Part shown: positions 1 through 7,670 of the stretch, one piece after another
Position numbering within the stretch: the stretch's first letter is position 1
Layout of the letters: every line of letters starts with the position of its first letter
Virus record (IMG/VR): IMGVR_UViG_3300002835_001009
Location: 1-25,128 of that record
Source of the DNA: a virus
DNA length: 25,128 nucleotides
Reading direction: 5' to 3' (one strand)
Made by a program: the position numbers and the translations under genes
Notes under the pieces: model-generated
The model's input: only the letters and a program-made list of their open reading frames with translations
Database searches by the model: none
Told to the model about the DNA's origin: nothing

Positions 1-749
1 GCAATCACGTTGAAACCTGCGGCTGGGTGAATGATTTGGCCAATCTTTTTCACAAGAACAGGCTTGCCTTCAAGAACGCCTTGCAGGCACATAATCTTGT
101 TGCTGCCACGGTCGAGTTCGTCAATCATCAAAATGCAGCCTCGTTCCATTGCCTTGATAACTGGTCCTTTATGGAAAACCGTTTCGCCGTTGATCAAGCG
201 GAAGCCGCCAATAAGATCGTCTTCGTCAGTCTCTGGGCTGATTTGCACGCGGATGTATTCCTTCTTAAGCTTGGCGCAGGCTTGTTCGACCATCATGGTT
301 TTGCCGTTGCCGCTCATGCCACTGATGTATAGTGGGAAAAACATGCCGCTCTCAATCACCTTCTTGACAGTCTTATATTCACCCCATTGCACAAAGGTAT
401 GGTCGACAGAAGGAATGTAAATGTCGTCATTGCTGATGCTGGTCAGCTTTGGCTGAGGCTGAGGCTTAGGAGTAGTCAGATTGAACACTGGAGCAGCTGC
501 TGCTGGAGCGGCTGGCGTAGCAGGCTCACACATGGCATCGGTTGGTTTGGAGGCCAACACAGTAAGGTTATACAAGCCGCGCTTGACGGTACTCTTGTAC
601 TTATCGCACATCATATTGTCTTTGACTTGCTTGTAAGTCAGCCCCTGCTCACGGCCGACTTTATACAGCTGAGCGCTGCTTACTTCCGTGATCGGGCCTG
701 CGCCGAACAGCGCGTTGAGAGTGTTTTGGATCTTGGTTTGTGTATTCAT
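1..749 (-). CDS. MoxR/CobS-type AAA+ ATPase (3' end outside window)
   Basis: The reading frame is open from ATG at 749-747 to the window edge, giving 249 residues with the C-terminus missing. An N-terminal ~70-residue segment is followed by an Ala/Pro-rich and PKPQPQP linker (about residues 75-100) and then the AAA+ core. The Walker A is GMSGNGKT (residues 144-151) and the Walker B is CILMIDELD (205-213). The segment between them (DLIGGFRLINGE) resembles MoxR/CobS ATPases, which remodel partner proteins and typically act with a VWA-domain protein. Such a partner is encoded two genes upstream (1120-3483). T4-like cyanophages carry a comparable gene usually annotated cobS. A role in cobalamin synthesis is not shown by this sequence. 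It has its own early promoter (780-808), an SD-less ~24-base leader, and lies just downstream of the 63-aa gene. Sure of the AAA+ class; biological role unknown. Confidence 0.88.
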   Translation of the reverse strand, partial: MNTQTKIQNTLNALFGAGPITEVSSAQLYKVGREQGLTYKQVKDNMMCDKYKSTVKRGLYNLTVLASKPTDAMCEPATPAAPAAAAPVFNLTTPKPQPQPKLTSISNDDIYIPSVDHTFVQWGEYKTVKKVIESGMFFPLYISGMSGNGKTMMVEQACAKLKKEYIRVQISPETDEDDLIGGFRLINGETVFHKGPVIKAMERGCILMIDELDRGSNKIMCLQGVLEGKPVLVKKIGQIIHPAAGFNVI

Positions 750-779
750 AATGTAGTGGTTGTCAATTGGTACGAGATT

Positions 780-808
780 ATTATAAACTAAATTCTTAGA
801 CTTGTAAA
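780..808 (-). promoter_or_regulatory. Early sigma70-like promoter of the AAA+ ATPase gene
   Basis: On the minus strand a TTTACA box (808-803) is followed after 17 bases by TATAAT (785-780). The -35 is embedded in CCTTTACAAGT, which also occurs in the promoter at 1030-1058. It starts about 4 bases past the stop codon of the 63-aa gene. The predicted start site near 773 leaves a ~24-base leader without a Shine-Dalgarno sequence. Confidence 0.85.
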
Positions 809-811
809 GGA

Positions 812-1003
812 CTAAATGCGGTTAATAAGATTTCCACTGTTCTGAAGATATTCCAAATAAGCTTTAACCTGTGAAAGAGATTTAAATGTAGTAGAGACGG
901 CCAACCAAGCCCCACCGCTTGTGCCGGTGTTGGCATTGCGTTTGTAGATTTGGACGCCGAGGTAGCTAGAATGCTTGGTGTATTTTGGAGTGAGAGTAAT
1001 CAT
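812..1003 (-). CDS. Small 63-aa protein of unknown function (AP2-like outline)
   Basis: A 63-residue basic protein starting at ATG 1003-1001 and ending in TAG at 814-812. It has its own early promoter with exact consensus spacing, which supports it being a real gene. I do not recognise it by name. The pattern YLGV, then a GGAW-x-A strand, then F-x-S-x-x-x-x-x-A and a C-terminal helix resembles the beta-beta-beta-alpha layout of AP2-like DNA-binding domains found in phage integrases and HNH proteins, but this is a shape comparison only. It sits between the VWA protein and the AAA+ ATPase, so it may be co-regulated with them; its promoter-leader is nearly a copy of that of the ATPase gene. Function is not assigned. 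Confidence 0.72.
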   Translation of the reverse strand: MITLTPKYTKHSSYLGVQIYKRNANTGTSGGAWLAVSTTFKSLSQVKAYLEYLQNSGNLINRI

Positions 1004-1029
1004 AATGTAGTGGTTTGCCTTACAGAATT

Positions 1030-1058
1030 ATTATACACTAGATTTTGTGACTTGTAAA
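1030..1058 (-). promoter_or_regulatory. Early sigma70-like promoter of the 63-aa gene
   Basis: TTTACA (1058-1053), 17-base spacer, TATAAT (1035-1030) on the minus strand, again with the CCTTTACAAGT extension. The expected start site is near 1023, giving a leader of about 20 bases. The 15 bases ending at the start codon complement are identical to those of the ATPase gene at 747-761. Confidence 0.85.
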
Positions 1059-1119
1059 GGACAAAATGAAGAATTTTTTCAGTTTTTTCTTACCATTGAC
1101 AGTCAACCAGTTACGTGAA

Positions 1120-3483
1120 TTAGGCAATAATCTCTGCAAACTTGTTGAGGAATACGCGGGACAGCTTCTTCTCGCTGGTGAATTTGGTGAATTGCTTAGC
1201 AAGGCGGTTCTGAGAAGATGCATCAGAGAAGCTTTCACTAACAACACTGCTGACAAATTCCTCGTCATCATCGTTAATGTCCAATCCGTTTTTACTATCA
1301 AAAACAAAATATGCATCATAGTTATATCCGCCTAAAATCATCATGCACTTTTCTTTGCGTGCTTCACGACTTTTCTTTTGGAACAATTCATTGGCGCTGC
1401 GCCATGGCAAGATCTCGCCATCTTTCTTTGCGGTATAGCGCAATGCAGTGATTGCAGTGCTTTTGTAGTCGCTGCGGTAATTGGCAACAAAAAATCCAAT
1501 CACGGTGGTTCCACAGGTTATTCTGAGATTTTCAATCAGAGCGGCATACAATCCTTTATCATAGCTGCGGAACATAATGTTGCGGCCGTTTACTGGAATC
1601 ATGTTACCGCATTTCCATTCCGGAACGGTAGAAGCTTTACGGTATGTCTCATCGGCATTGTTGTAGTCAAAGTGAGCTTGGCATGCATCGCCATCAGTAA
1701 GGAAAATGGTATTCATCTTTTGTACATGATGGCGTGCCTTAAAGCGTTTCACAATTTCATGTGCAACAACAATTGTCTCGTTTAGGGGAGTGCCATTCAT
1801 TACCTCATACTTGTTATTGCTGAAAGGCATACTGCCGTTTCCACCATGGCTGTCGGCATGCAAATAAGCCTGAGCTTTAAGTTCTTTGCATGCCAATTCA
1901 AACTTGTCACGCTTCATGGTGCTGTTGACCAATTCAAAAATGTGAGTATAGCGAAATGCAATATTGCTGCCAAACTTAAGATTAGGATCTGTCTCATGCT
2001 TATAATTGACTGGGCTGGTGAAGCCGTAAACTTCAAACGGAATACCTACTGCTTTGCAGAAGTACACCAGTTGCAGAGTCTGAACAATCACGCGTCCAAT
2101 AGTATTGGACATGCTTCCAGAATAGTCGATGAAAAACACCATGCCATGGTTTTTAGCATCGGCCAGTTTGGTAATGCTACAGAAGATTTGATCTTCAAAC
2201 TTATAGGCATGCAGGCGGTTCACGTCAATTGTACCTGTAGTACTTTGCTGTGCTCGGCTATATTGGAATGCAGCTTTACGACGTTCAAATTCTTTGACCA
2301 ACACGCTGATGTGCTTTTTAGTTGCAGACTTAAAGTCTTTCCAATCTTCTTGAACACCCGCGGCTGACATAAGCGCCACATAGCTGGTGCAGCGATGGCG
2401 TTCAGCCATAATTTCCTCAACGGGAATTACACACTTCATCATTTCCGCGGCATTAGGAGCATTGCCAACAAGATAATCTGTAACAGTCTCTTGCATGTCA
2501 TGCAGTTGCTCACCAAATGATTGCATGGTCTTGCTGGTCAATTCATCTTGAGCATTGCCATAGCCCGGCATGTTGTCAGGCACACTTTCTCCTTCGCCAT
2601 CTTTATCAGCCTCGGCATTGCGGTCTTTCTTTTTAGAGTTTGCTTTTCTCTCATCGCTTTTGCCTTTTTTGTCTGAGGTTGAATCGGCCTTGTCAGAGGT
2701 TTTGCCGCCATCATCTTTGCTGTCACGATAAGTTTCTGTTCCGCCGTCTTTTTCATTGTCGGAATCTGATTGGTCTCCGTCGGTGCCATTCTCACCTTTA
2801 CCAGCGTCATCGCTTTTTTGTTTGCTTTCCTTGCCGCGAGGAGTGGTTGGAGAATTTTCATCGGGGGTGTCTGGAGTTTTAGTTTCCGCCTCCTCCTCCT
2901 CCTCCTCCTCACGCTTTTCGATGCTGACCATTTCATATACGGTCTTGCAAATATCAAGTACTTCATCATAAGTTTCTGCTGCGCGGCATCGTGCATATAC
3001 TGCTTCTTCAAGGTCATTCATTGGCACTTGCAGTTGAGTGCCAATTTTAGCGCGGATGTTTAAGCGGTCCGCAAAACCCAGTGTGCTCAAGTCAGTACCG
3101 TTAATTTTGAAAAAGTCTTTCTCAATAAAGTGTCGGTATCCTTCTTTGAAGCTATACACAAGGCCTGGGTAATTGTTCTGAATAAGCCGCTCAATGCGAA
3201 CATCTTCTACAATGTTGCCAATATCAAATGGAACTCCTGGGAGTGCTTCATGAAAGCGGGCGATTGCATCAGCTGGAGTATATAGCGCATGGCCAACTTC
3301 ATGGCCGACCAGCAGGTCACTTACTTGCTTATTGTCAGCATTCCACATGGGCAATCCCAATACACGTCGTTCGACATCAAAAAATGCAGTGCTGTAATTT
3401 CCAACACGAACATTAATGTTTTCTTTCGCTAGCAGCTTTGCTAGCATTTTCTGAGATTCGCGATTTACAGTGGCGGCTTGCAT
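1120..3483 (-). CDS. VWA-domain protein with N-terminal HEXXH metallopeptidase-like motif (CobT-like)
   Basis: A 787-residue protein. Residues 61-65 are HEVGH, the zinc-binding HEXXH of zincin peptidases, followed by NIVEDVRIE (91-99), which could supply the acidic third ligand. A highly charged, low-complexity linker (about 190-300) includes a poly-Glu run encoded by GAG repeats. The C-terminal half has a von Willebrand factor A domain with the MIDAS signature D454-x-S456-x-S458 (FFIDYSGSMS) and a later FLTDGDA strand. CobT-type VWA proteins share the acidic linker plus VWA layout and act with MoxR/CobS ATPases, and such an ATPase is encoded downstream. T4-like marine phages carry related proteins. 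The start is fixed by an early promoter whose -10 ends 6 bases before the ATG. Whether it is an active peptidase or a metal-binding adaptor cannot be decided here. Confidence 0.88.
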   Translation of the reverse strand: MQAATVNRESQKMLAKLLAKENINVRVGNYSTAFFDVERRVLGLPMWNADNKQVSDLLVGHEVGHALYTPADAIARFHEALPGVPFDIGNIVEDVRIERLIQNNYPGLVYSFKEGYRHFIEKDFFKINGTDLSTLGFADRLNIRAKIGTQLQVPMNDLEEAVYARCRAAETYDEVLDICKTVYEMVSIEKREEEEEEEAETKTPDTPDENSPTTPRGKESKQKSDDAGKGENGTDGDQSDSDNEKDGGTETYRDSKDDGGKTSDKADSTSDKKGKSDERKANSKKKDRNAEADKDGEGESVPDNMPGYGNAQDELTSKTMQSFGEQLHDMQETVTDYLVGNAPNAAEMMKCVIPVEEIMAERHRCTSYVALMSAAGVQEDWKDFKSATKKHISVLVKEFERRKAAFQYSRAQQSTTGTIDVNRLHAYKFEDQIFCSITKLADAKNHGMVFFIDYSGSMSNTIGRVIVQTLQLVYFCKAVGIPFEVYGFTSPVNYKHETDPNLKFGSNIAFRYTHIFELVNSTMKRDKFELACKELKAQAYLHADSHGGNGSMPFSNNKYEVMNGTPLNETIVVAHEIVKRFKARHHVQKMNTIFLTDGDACQAHFDYNNADETYRKASTVPEWKCGNMIPVNGRNIMFRSYDKGLYAALIENLRITCGTTVIGFFVANYRSDYKSTAITALRYTAKKDGEILPWRSANELFQKKSREARKEKCMMILGGYNYDAYFVFDSKNGLDINDDDEEFVSSVVSESFSDASSQNRLAKQFTKFTSEKKLSRVFLNKFAEIIA
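2889..2909 (-). repeat. Trinucleotide microsatellite (CCT)7 / (GAG)7
   Basis: Seven perfect CCT units on the plus strand are GAG on the coding strand and encode the poly-Glu run in the linker of the VWA protein. Repeat-number change would alter linker length by whole residues without breaking the frame. Confidence 0.9.
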
Positions 3484-3489
3484 ACAGTT

Positions 3490-3518
3490 ATTCTAACAGG
3501 TTTTTTCCGATCTGTAAA
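3490..3518 (-). promoter_or_regulatory. Early promoter of the VWA gene, predicting a leaderless mRNA
   Basis: TTTACA (3518-3513), 17-base spacer ending in TGT, then TAGAAT (3495-3490) on the minus strand. Only six bases separate the -10 from the ATG at 3483, so a normal sigma70 start site falls on the A of the start codon. There is no room for a ribosome binding site. Confidence 0.8.
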
Positions 3519-3603
3519 TAGAAAAATGCTGATTATGTGAAAAAAGTTTTACAGTGACAGCAAAACCATTGATTTTCAACACTTTACGGCAAACCATGCT
3601 TTT

Positions 3604-3716
3604 TGGGCATTTTAACCATGTTGGATGGGTATTCTACCGTTAAAATGCAGAAATGCCCATTTTGCTCTAAAACGGGCAAAATGGGCACTGTAACCTTTTG
3701 ATTTGTAATAGGTTAC
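3604..3716 (-). promoter_or_regulatory. Intergenic cluster of overlapping inverted repeats (terminator or attenuator candidate)
   Basis: Downstream of gp46 there are a 6-bp repeat GTAACC/GGTTAC (3690-3695/3711-3716, containing the gp46 stop codon), a perfect 12-bp repeat TGCCCATTTTGC/GCAAAATGGGCA (3654-3665/3676-3687) and a perfect 10-bp repeat GCATTTTAAC/GTTAAAATGC (3607-3616/3639-3648). In addition TGGGCATTT (3604-3612) can pair with AAATGCCCA (3651-3659), so some hairpins exclude each other. No strong U-tract follows, so simple intrinsic termination is only one reading. The rest of 3484-3712 holds the VWA promoter and no gene. Confidence 0.65.
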
Positions 3717-5434
3717 GAAATGCTTTTTATGCGAGTAAAGTTTTTATGCTTTTCAAACTCAATCTTCTGTTCGAACTTTCCTTCCAGCAAATCTTGTTTG
3801 TGGCTAATGACAAATACGGTTGTATCAGAGTCAAGAGTATTCATAATCTTCAATAGATTGTCAATACCGTCTGGATCCAAGCTGCTATCAAATACCTCAT
3901 CAAGAATAAGAAGATTGGTATTGCAACTATTTTGCATCTTTGCAATTTGTCGCCATGTAAATAAGATAGCTAAATTTATGCGGCTCTTTTCGCCTTCACT
4001 AAAGCTAGCATAACTAAAGTCATCGCGATGGCGACTGCGGATGGTTTCATTAAAGCTTTCGTCAAGATTAAAACTCACAAAGAAGTCAAGTACTTGTAGG
4101 TATTGGTTAATGAGCTTGTTCATAACTGGCAAGTATTGCCGTATAACCTTTGTCTTGATGCCTGTATCCTTAAGAAGTTCGCCAATTACTTCATTGTAGG
4201 TGCGCTCTTCAAGTTGTGTGCTTTTATGATCGCCTAGAATATCACGGCTATCTTTAAGAGTATCAAGTTCAGCTGTTGCACCATCAATATCAATATCACT
4301 GTGCTGCTCGTTTTTAACAGCAAGCAATGAAGATATACGCTGCTCAAAGTTGCTGATTAGTTTAAGGTTGCTGTGAATGGTGCTGTTAAGGCTATTAAGA
4401 TGTTGCAGTGTCTTTTCGGTTTGTGCAAGAGCTGCAACAGTTTCGTCCAAGCTAATCTGCAGCCGTTCATAGCCTTCGTTCAATTTGTGTGCTTTACTTT
4501 TACATTGCCCAATCTTATGGTCTCGCATGCCTTCATCAATAGCTTGACTGCATGTTGGGCAATCAGCATTGGTCTCATAGAACTTTGATTCTGATACAAT
4601 CTTTTTGATGTTGTCTTTAATTTGTCTTTCATAAGACAATAGACTTGCTTTTGTTTTCTGGTCGCGTTCGCTTTTGGTTTTGGCCTTGCCAAACTCTGTG
4701 CCATACTCTTCAGCAAGCGCAGCATTGGCTTCAACTAATGTTGCAATGTGATTGCTCAATTCGGTGATTTCTTCATCATACTTAGCGGCATTGCTAGCGT
4801 TGATGTTTTTAAGATTGCTAATGTGTTTGCTTTGCAGCACAATCTTTTCTTTGGTCAAATTGTATTGATATTCAGTATCTTTAATTGTATCCTTTAGCTT
4901 CGCTTGATTTTCTTTAAGCACAACATTCATTTTGCTAAAGATACCAATATCTAGCAAGTCTTCAATAACCTCACGTCGAGCATACGTACTAAGCTGCATG
5001 AATGGTGTAAAGTTACTGCTGCCCAATACCACAACTTGATGGAAGCTTTTGTGATTCAATTTGAGAATGTTTGTCTCAAGTAGCTTTTGATAATCACGGC
5101 TGTGGCTTTCCTGATTTACTAGATTGCCATTCAACCAAATTTCAAATATGTTGGGTTTGAGACCACGCACAATCTTATATTCACTTGGCCCAATATTGAA
5201 TTCAACTTCAACCTTGCAGCCTTTGCCATTGATGCTGTTGACAAGTTGAGGTTTGTTGATACTACGATGCGGTTTGCCAAACAAGACAAAGCTTAGTGCA
5301 TCCAGCATTAGACTCTTGCCGCTGCCATTGTGGCCTACAATAAGTGTAGAGCGAATGCTGTCAAGGTCAATTTCAATTTCATTGTCTCCTACGCTAAGGA
5401 AATTTTTATATTTTAGTTTACGGAAAATAATCAT
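3713..5434 (-). CDS. 46: gp46 recombination endonuclease subunit (Rad50/SbcC-like ATPase)
   Basis: A 573-residue SMC-type ATPase and partner of gp47. The complex resects DNA ends to feed recombination-dependent replication and helps degrade host DNA. The N-terminal Walker A is GHNGSGKS (34-41). Long charged helical segments flank a zinc hook CPTC (292-295). The ABC signature is FSEGEKSRINL (about 478-488) and the Walker B is LLILDEVFDSSLD (508-520). Length is close to T4 gp46 (560). The start codon overlaps the gp47 stop as ATGA, so the two are translationally coupled and probably made in matched amounts from the gp55 early promoter. All key motifs are intact. Confidence 0.97.
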   Translation of the reverse strand: MIIFRKLKYKNFLSVGDNEIEIDLDSIRSTLIVGHNGSGKSLMLDALSFVLFGKPHRSINKPQLVNSINGKGCKVEVEFNIGPSEYKIVRGLKPNIFEIWLNGNLVNQESHSRDYQKLLETNILKLNHKSFHQVVVLGSSNFTPFMQLSTYARREVIEDLLDIGIFSKMNVVLKENQAKLKDTIKDTEYQYNLTKEKIVLQSKHISNLKNINASNAAKYDEEITELSNHIATLVEANAALAEEYGTEFGKAKTKSERDQKTKASLLSYERQIKDNIKKIVSESKFYETNADCPTCSQAIDEGMRDHKIGQCKSKAHKLNEGYERLQISLDETVAALAQTEKTLQHLNSLNSTIHSNLKLISNFEQRISSLLAVKNEQHSDIDIDGATAELDTLKDSRDILGDHKSTQLEERTYNEVIGELLKDTGIKTKVIRQYLPVMNKLINQYLQVLDFFVSFNLDESFNETIRSRHRDDFSYASFSEGEKSRINLAILFTWRQIAKMQNSCNTNLLILDEVFDSSLDPDGIDNLLKIMNTLDSDTTVFVISHKQDLLEGKFEQKIEFEKHKNFTRIKSIS

Positions 5435-6519
5435 AATGCATCGGCGTTTTGCGCTTCAATATAGAGTTCTTGCAATTTGGTTTTGATGCGGCCTTTATCC
5501 AATTCAGTTTCAACTGCATCGACATAAGTATTTAATAGTGTGCTAGTATCGCTGACATTTACTTCTTCATCGAGAACGTTCTCGCTATTATACTCTGCAA
5601 AATTTTCAACAATCTTTAGGTCAAATGGTTCTTGAGCGCTGATACGATCGATGTACTTGTCAAAAGCAAATGGATCTTTCTTTGCAGCAACAATTACTTT
5701 AATAAAGGTTCCATTTACTGCGCTAAAATCCATTCTGTTGATTGCCTCAACCGGTGCATCATATGGTGTATCATCATATACCAGTTTTTTAAACATACAC
5801 AGGGCATTGCGGATTGGCAACAGCTCGCGTGTTTCAGTGTCAATCACATGCCAATACTTGGGGTCATTGCAATCTGCCCAGGTGTGTTCAAAGGCAACTC
5901 CTAAGTAATGAATATTATCGCGTTGACTCTTGGTATGATAGTGCCCACTCATTACTGTTTCATAGCGCCCAAACAATGAAGCATCCATACCATGACTGGT
6001 AGCCGGTGCGCCTTTCATCATTTCAAATCCACTCAACTCAAGGTGACTACCAAGCCATGCCGCCGGTGCGCTCTCAATGAAGCGAATACTCTCTGCATAA
6101 TTTTCTGAATTGATCCAAGGCAACAGCGCAATGTCCAATGAGCCATACGAAACAACCGTAGGCTCCATATGAACAGTAACCACTTCAGAGTACTTGCCTA
6201 ATACTTCATTGAGGCTGCATAGATTGTTGGTATTTTTAAAAAACACATCATGATTGCCTGGGATAATATCCATATGCATATCATATTCATACAGCTTATC
6301 AATAAACATAGCACGATTGCGATTCAACACTTTATAGTTGATATAGCGTCGATGATCAAAATAGTCTCCAAGATGAAGTATCTTTTTAATGTTGTGCCTT
6401 AGGCAATACGGGAAAAATACTTCGCTATAGAATCGCTCAGCATAGTCAAGAAATATATCACTGCCGGTTTTTATGCCAGCATGGGTATCCGTGAGAACTG
6501 CAATTTTCATATTAGGCAT
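5431..6519 (-). CDS. 47: gp47 recombination endonuclease subunit (Mre11/SbcD-like nuclease)
   Basis: A calcineurin-like metallophosphoesterase of 362 residues. Visible metal-binding motifs in order are TDTHAG (residues 10-15), LHLGDYFDHR, IIPGNHD and SGHYHTK, as in Mre11/SbcD and T4 gp47 (339 residues). It provides the nuclease activity of the gp46/gp47 end-processing complex. The start given (6519) overlaps the gp55 stop by eight bases; the internal ATG at 6510 (MKIAVL) leaves a one-base gap and fits the family N-terminus equally well. Neither has a clear Shine-Dalgarno sequence, so translation is probably coupled to gp55. Downstream it overlaps gp46 by ATGA. Confidence 0.96.
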   Translation of the reverse strand: MPNMKIAVLTDTHAGIKTGSDIFLDYAERFYSEVFFPYCLRHNIKKILHLGDYFDHRRYINYKVLNRNRAMFIDKLYEYDMHMDIIPGNHDVFFKNTNNLCSLNEVLGKYSEVVTVHMEPTVVSYGSLDIALLPWINSENYAESIRFIESAPAAWLGSHLELSGFEMMKGAPATSHGMDASLFGRYETVMSGHYHTKSQRDNIHYLGVAFEHTWADCNDPKYWHVIDTETRELLPIRNALCMFKKLVYDDTPYDAPVEAINRMDFSAVNGTFIKVIVAAKKDPFAFDKYIDRISAQEPFDLKIVENFAEYNSENVLDEEVNVSDTSTLLNTYVDAVETELDKGRIKTKLQELYIEAQNADAL

Positions 6520-7129
6520 TTAAAAAATCTGTAAGAGGGCCTGCACTCTTCTTAACACTTGCAACTCTTTTGGGAGCAGTTTTCTTTTGAGGCAATGCTT
6601 CGCCATTTGAAGTACAGCGCTCAACATTGTAAAAAGCATCATTTTTTTGTCGAATCTTTTCAACCATGGTTTCACCGCCATTTAATGCATCATCATCAAA
6701 TTGTGCAAACATACCAATCCCACCTTTTTCAATCAAAAGTTGCTTGATTGTGGTTTGCTTTTTTTCCTTAGCAATACGTCGGAGGAAAGCAAAGTATGCA
6801 ATTTGTGTAAAGTAACTAAAAGCATTGGGTGCGCCTGTGCGAGTAGTTTTAGTAACATCATAATTCATAATTGCTTTAACGCAATTTTCTACTGCATCCA
6901 TAACCATATCTTCACGGTAACTGTAATTCATGAAACTTGGGCTGCGTGCTAGGCCATTACAAATTTTCATGAATGCTTCACCAATATCATTGGGAATGTT
7001 GGGTGGCTCGGTTCCCGCTTCTTTAGCGGTAGTCACGCTGTTTACATATGTCATAACCTCTTCACTAAATATTGCGTTATTAACATAGTCGGTACCACGA
7101 CTTTTTCTTTTTGGTTTTTCAATCTGCAT
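6512..7129 (-). CDS. 55: gp55 late-transcription sigma factor
   Basis: A 205-residue protein (T4 gp55 is 185). The conserved core lies at about residues 60-125 (FMNYSYREDMVMDAVENC, then the YDVTK and NAFSYFTQIAYFAFLRRI segments), the sigma region 2-like part of gp55 that binds core RNA polymerase and melts TATAAATA late promoters. Late promoters of exactly that sequence precede most structural genes in this window, so the regulator and its targets are in one segment. In T4, gp55 acts with gp33 and the gp45 clamp; those genes are not in this window. It has an early promoter at 7136-7163 with a predicted leaderless start. The C-terminal ~50 residues are basic and less conserved. Confidence 0.93.
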   Translation of the reverse strand: MQIEKPKRKSRGTDYVNNAIFSEEVMTYVNSVTTAKEAGTEPPNIPNDIGEAFMKICNGLARSPSFMNYSYREDMVMDAVENCVKAIMNYDVTKTTRTGAPNAFSYFTQIAYFAFLRRIAKEKKQTTIKQLLIEKGGIGMFAQFDDDALNGGETMVEKIRQKNDAFYNVERCTSNGEALPQKKTAPKRVASVKKSAGPLTDFLNA

Positions 7130-7135
7130 AAGTAT

Positions 7136-7163
7136 ATTATAACAAAATTTAAAGTAATGTAAA
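7136..7163 (-). promoter_or_regulatory. Early promoter of gp55 (gp55-gp47-gp46 operon), leaderless type
   Basis: TTTACA (7163-7158), 16-base spacer ending in TGT, TATAAT (7141-7136) on the minus strand. Six bases separate the -10 from the ATG at 7129, placing the expected start site on the start codon. It is the only clear promoter for the gp55-47-46 genes, consistent with early expression. Confidence 0.82.
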
Positions 7164-7194
7164 CAACTTTTTTCTATGGAAATGCATTTTGTTA

Positions 7195-7223
7195 TTTACA
7201 AGACTATTCACTCTTGTTATAAT
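7195..7223 (+). promoter_or_regulatory. Divergent early-type promoter on the plus strand with a spacer palindrome
   Basis: TTTACA (7195-7200), 17-base spacer, TATAAT (7218-7223), with an extended -10 TGT. It matches the minus-strand early promoters, including the TTTACAAG -35 extension. The spacer contains the inverted repeat ACAAGA/TCTTGT (7198-7203/7212-7217), which could be an operator. Nothing convincing is encoded on the plus strand downstream, so transcripts would be antisense to the small gene at 7248-7670 and then uvsW. Function is inferred only. Confidence 0.6.
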
Positions 7224-7247
7224 ACTAATAGAACAACCGCTAAACAA

Positions 7248-7670
7248 TCAATTCTTCCATCGGTCTGCTGATCCATTCCAATCATGCTTAAATGAATCTG
7301 GAGGATCAAGGTCAGTTAAGGTTTGCTCATCGCCTTTGATTCCATTCTCATACGATTCTGTAAATAACGACGAGATTCGATCAATCACCAGTTGTTTATA
7401 ATATGATTCCTTAAGAACGTCAGAAGCGAAGGATTCGCTTTCTACTGCATGCAAGTAAAGGCTCATTGGCTCACCTTCATTTTGTGGTACTGCATTCACC
7501 ATACGAACGCCAATACCTTGCTGCACCTGTACTCGTACCATTTCAAGTGGACTATTAAGTAGAATCGTATCATCATACAGCTCCTGAAATTCCCCAATCA
7601 GTTGTCGACCGCTAACTGTGTTGTATACACGAATGTCTAGATGCTCGAGGGTGTCGATGGTATTATTCAT
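7248..7670 (-). CDS. Small conserved-type protein, possibly Sm-like
   Basis: A 140-residue acidic protein starting at an ATGA overlap with the uvsW stop, so it is probably translated by coupling. I do not recognise it firmly. Residues ~12-65 show short beta strands with the pattern SGRQLIGEFQELYDDTILL followed by SPLEMVRV, which resembles an Sm1-type strand pattern (G-x-x-hydrophobic, then an acidic turn and hydrophobic strand). Sm-like proteins of presumed cyanophage origin have been described structurally, and their genes occur in T4-like marine phages. If correct it might bind RNA. The C-terminal ~45 residues are charged and probably flexible. Assignment to the Sm fold is low confidence; that it is a real gene is fairly sure from its position and coupling. 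Confidence 0.7.
   Translation of the reverse strand: MNNTIDTLEHLDIRVYNTVSGRQLIGEFQELYDDTILLNSPLEMVRVQVQQGIGVRMVNAVPQNEGEPMSLYLHAVESESFASDVLKESYYKQLVIDRISSLFTESYENGIKGDEQTLTDLDPPDSFKHDWNGSADRWKN

Noticed and set aside
27-791. Plus-strand open frames over the AAA+ ATPase
   Set aside because: They mirror a gene with clear Walker A and B motifs on the minus strand and have no protein-family features.
1038-1319. Extra 93-residue minus-strand frame at the end of the VWA gene
   Set aside because: It lies almost wholly inside the VWA coding sequence in another frame and its end overlaps the promoter of the next gene.
2538-3017. Lys/Arg-rich 159-residue minus-strand frame inside the VWA gene
   Set aside because: It is an out-of-frame reading of the low-complexity acidic linker and has no promoter, motif or start signal of its own.
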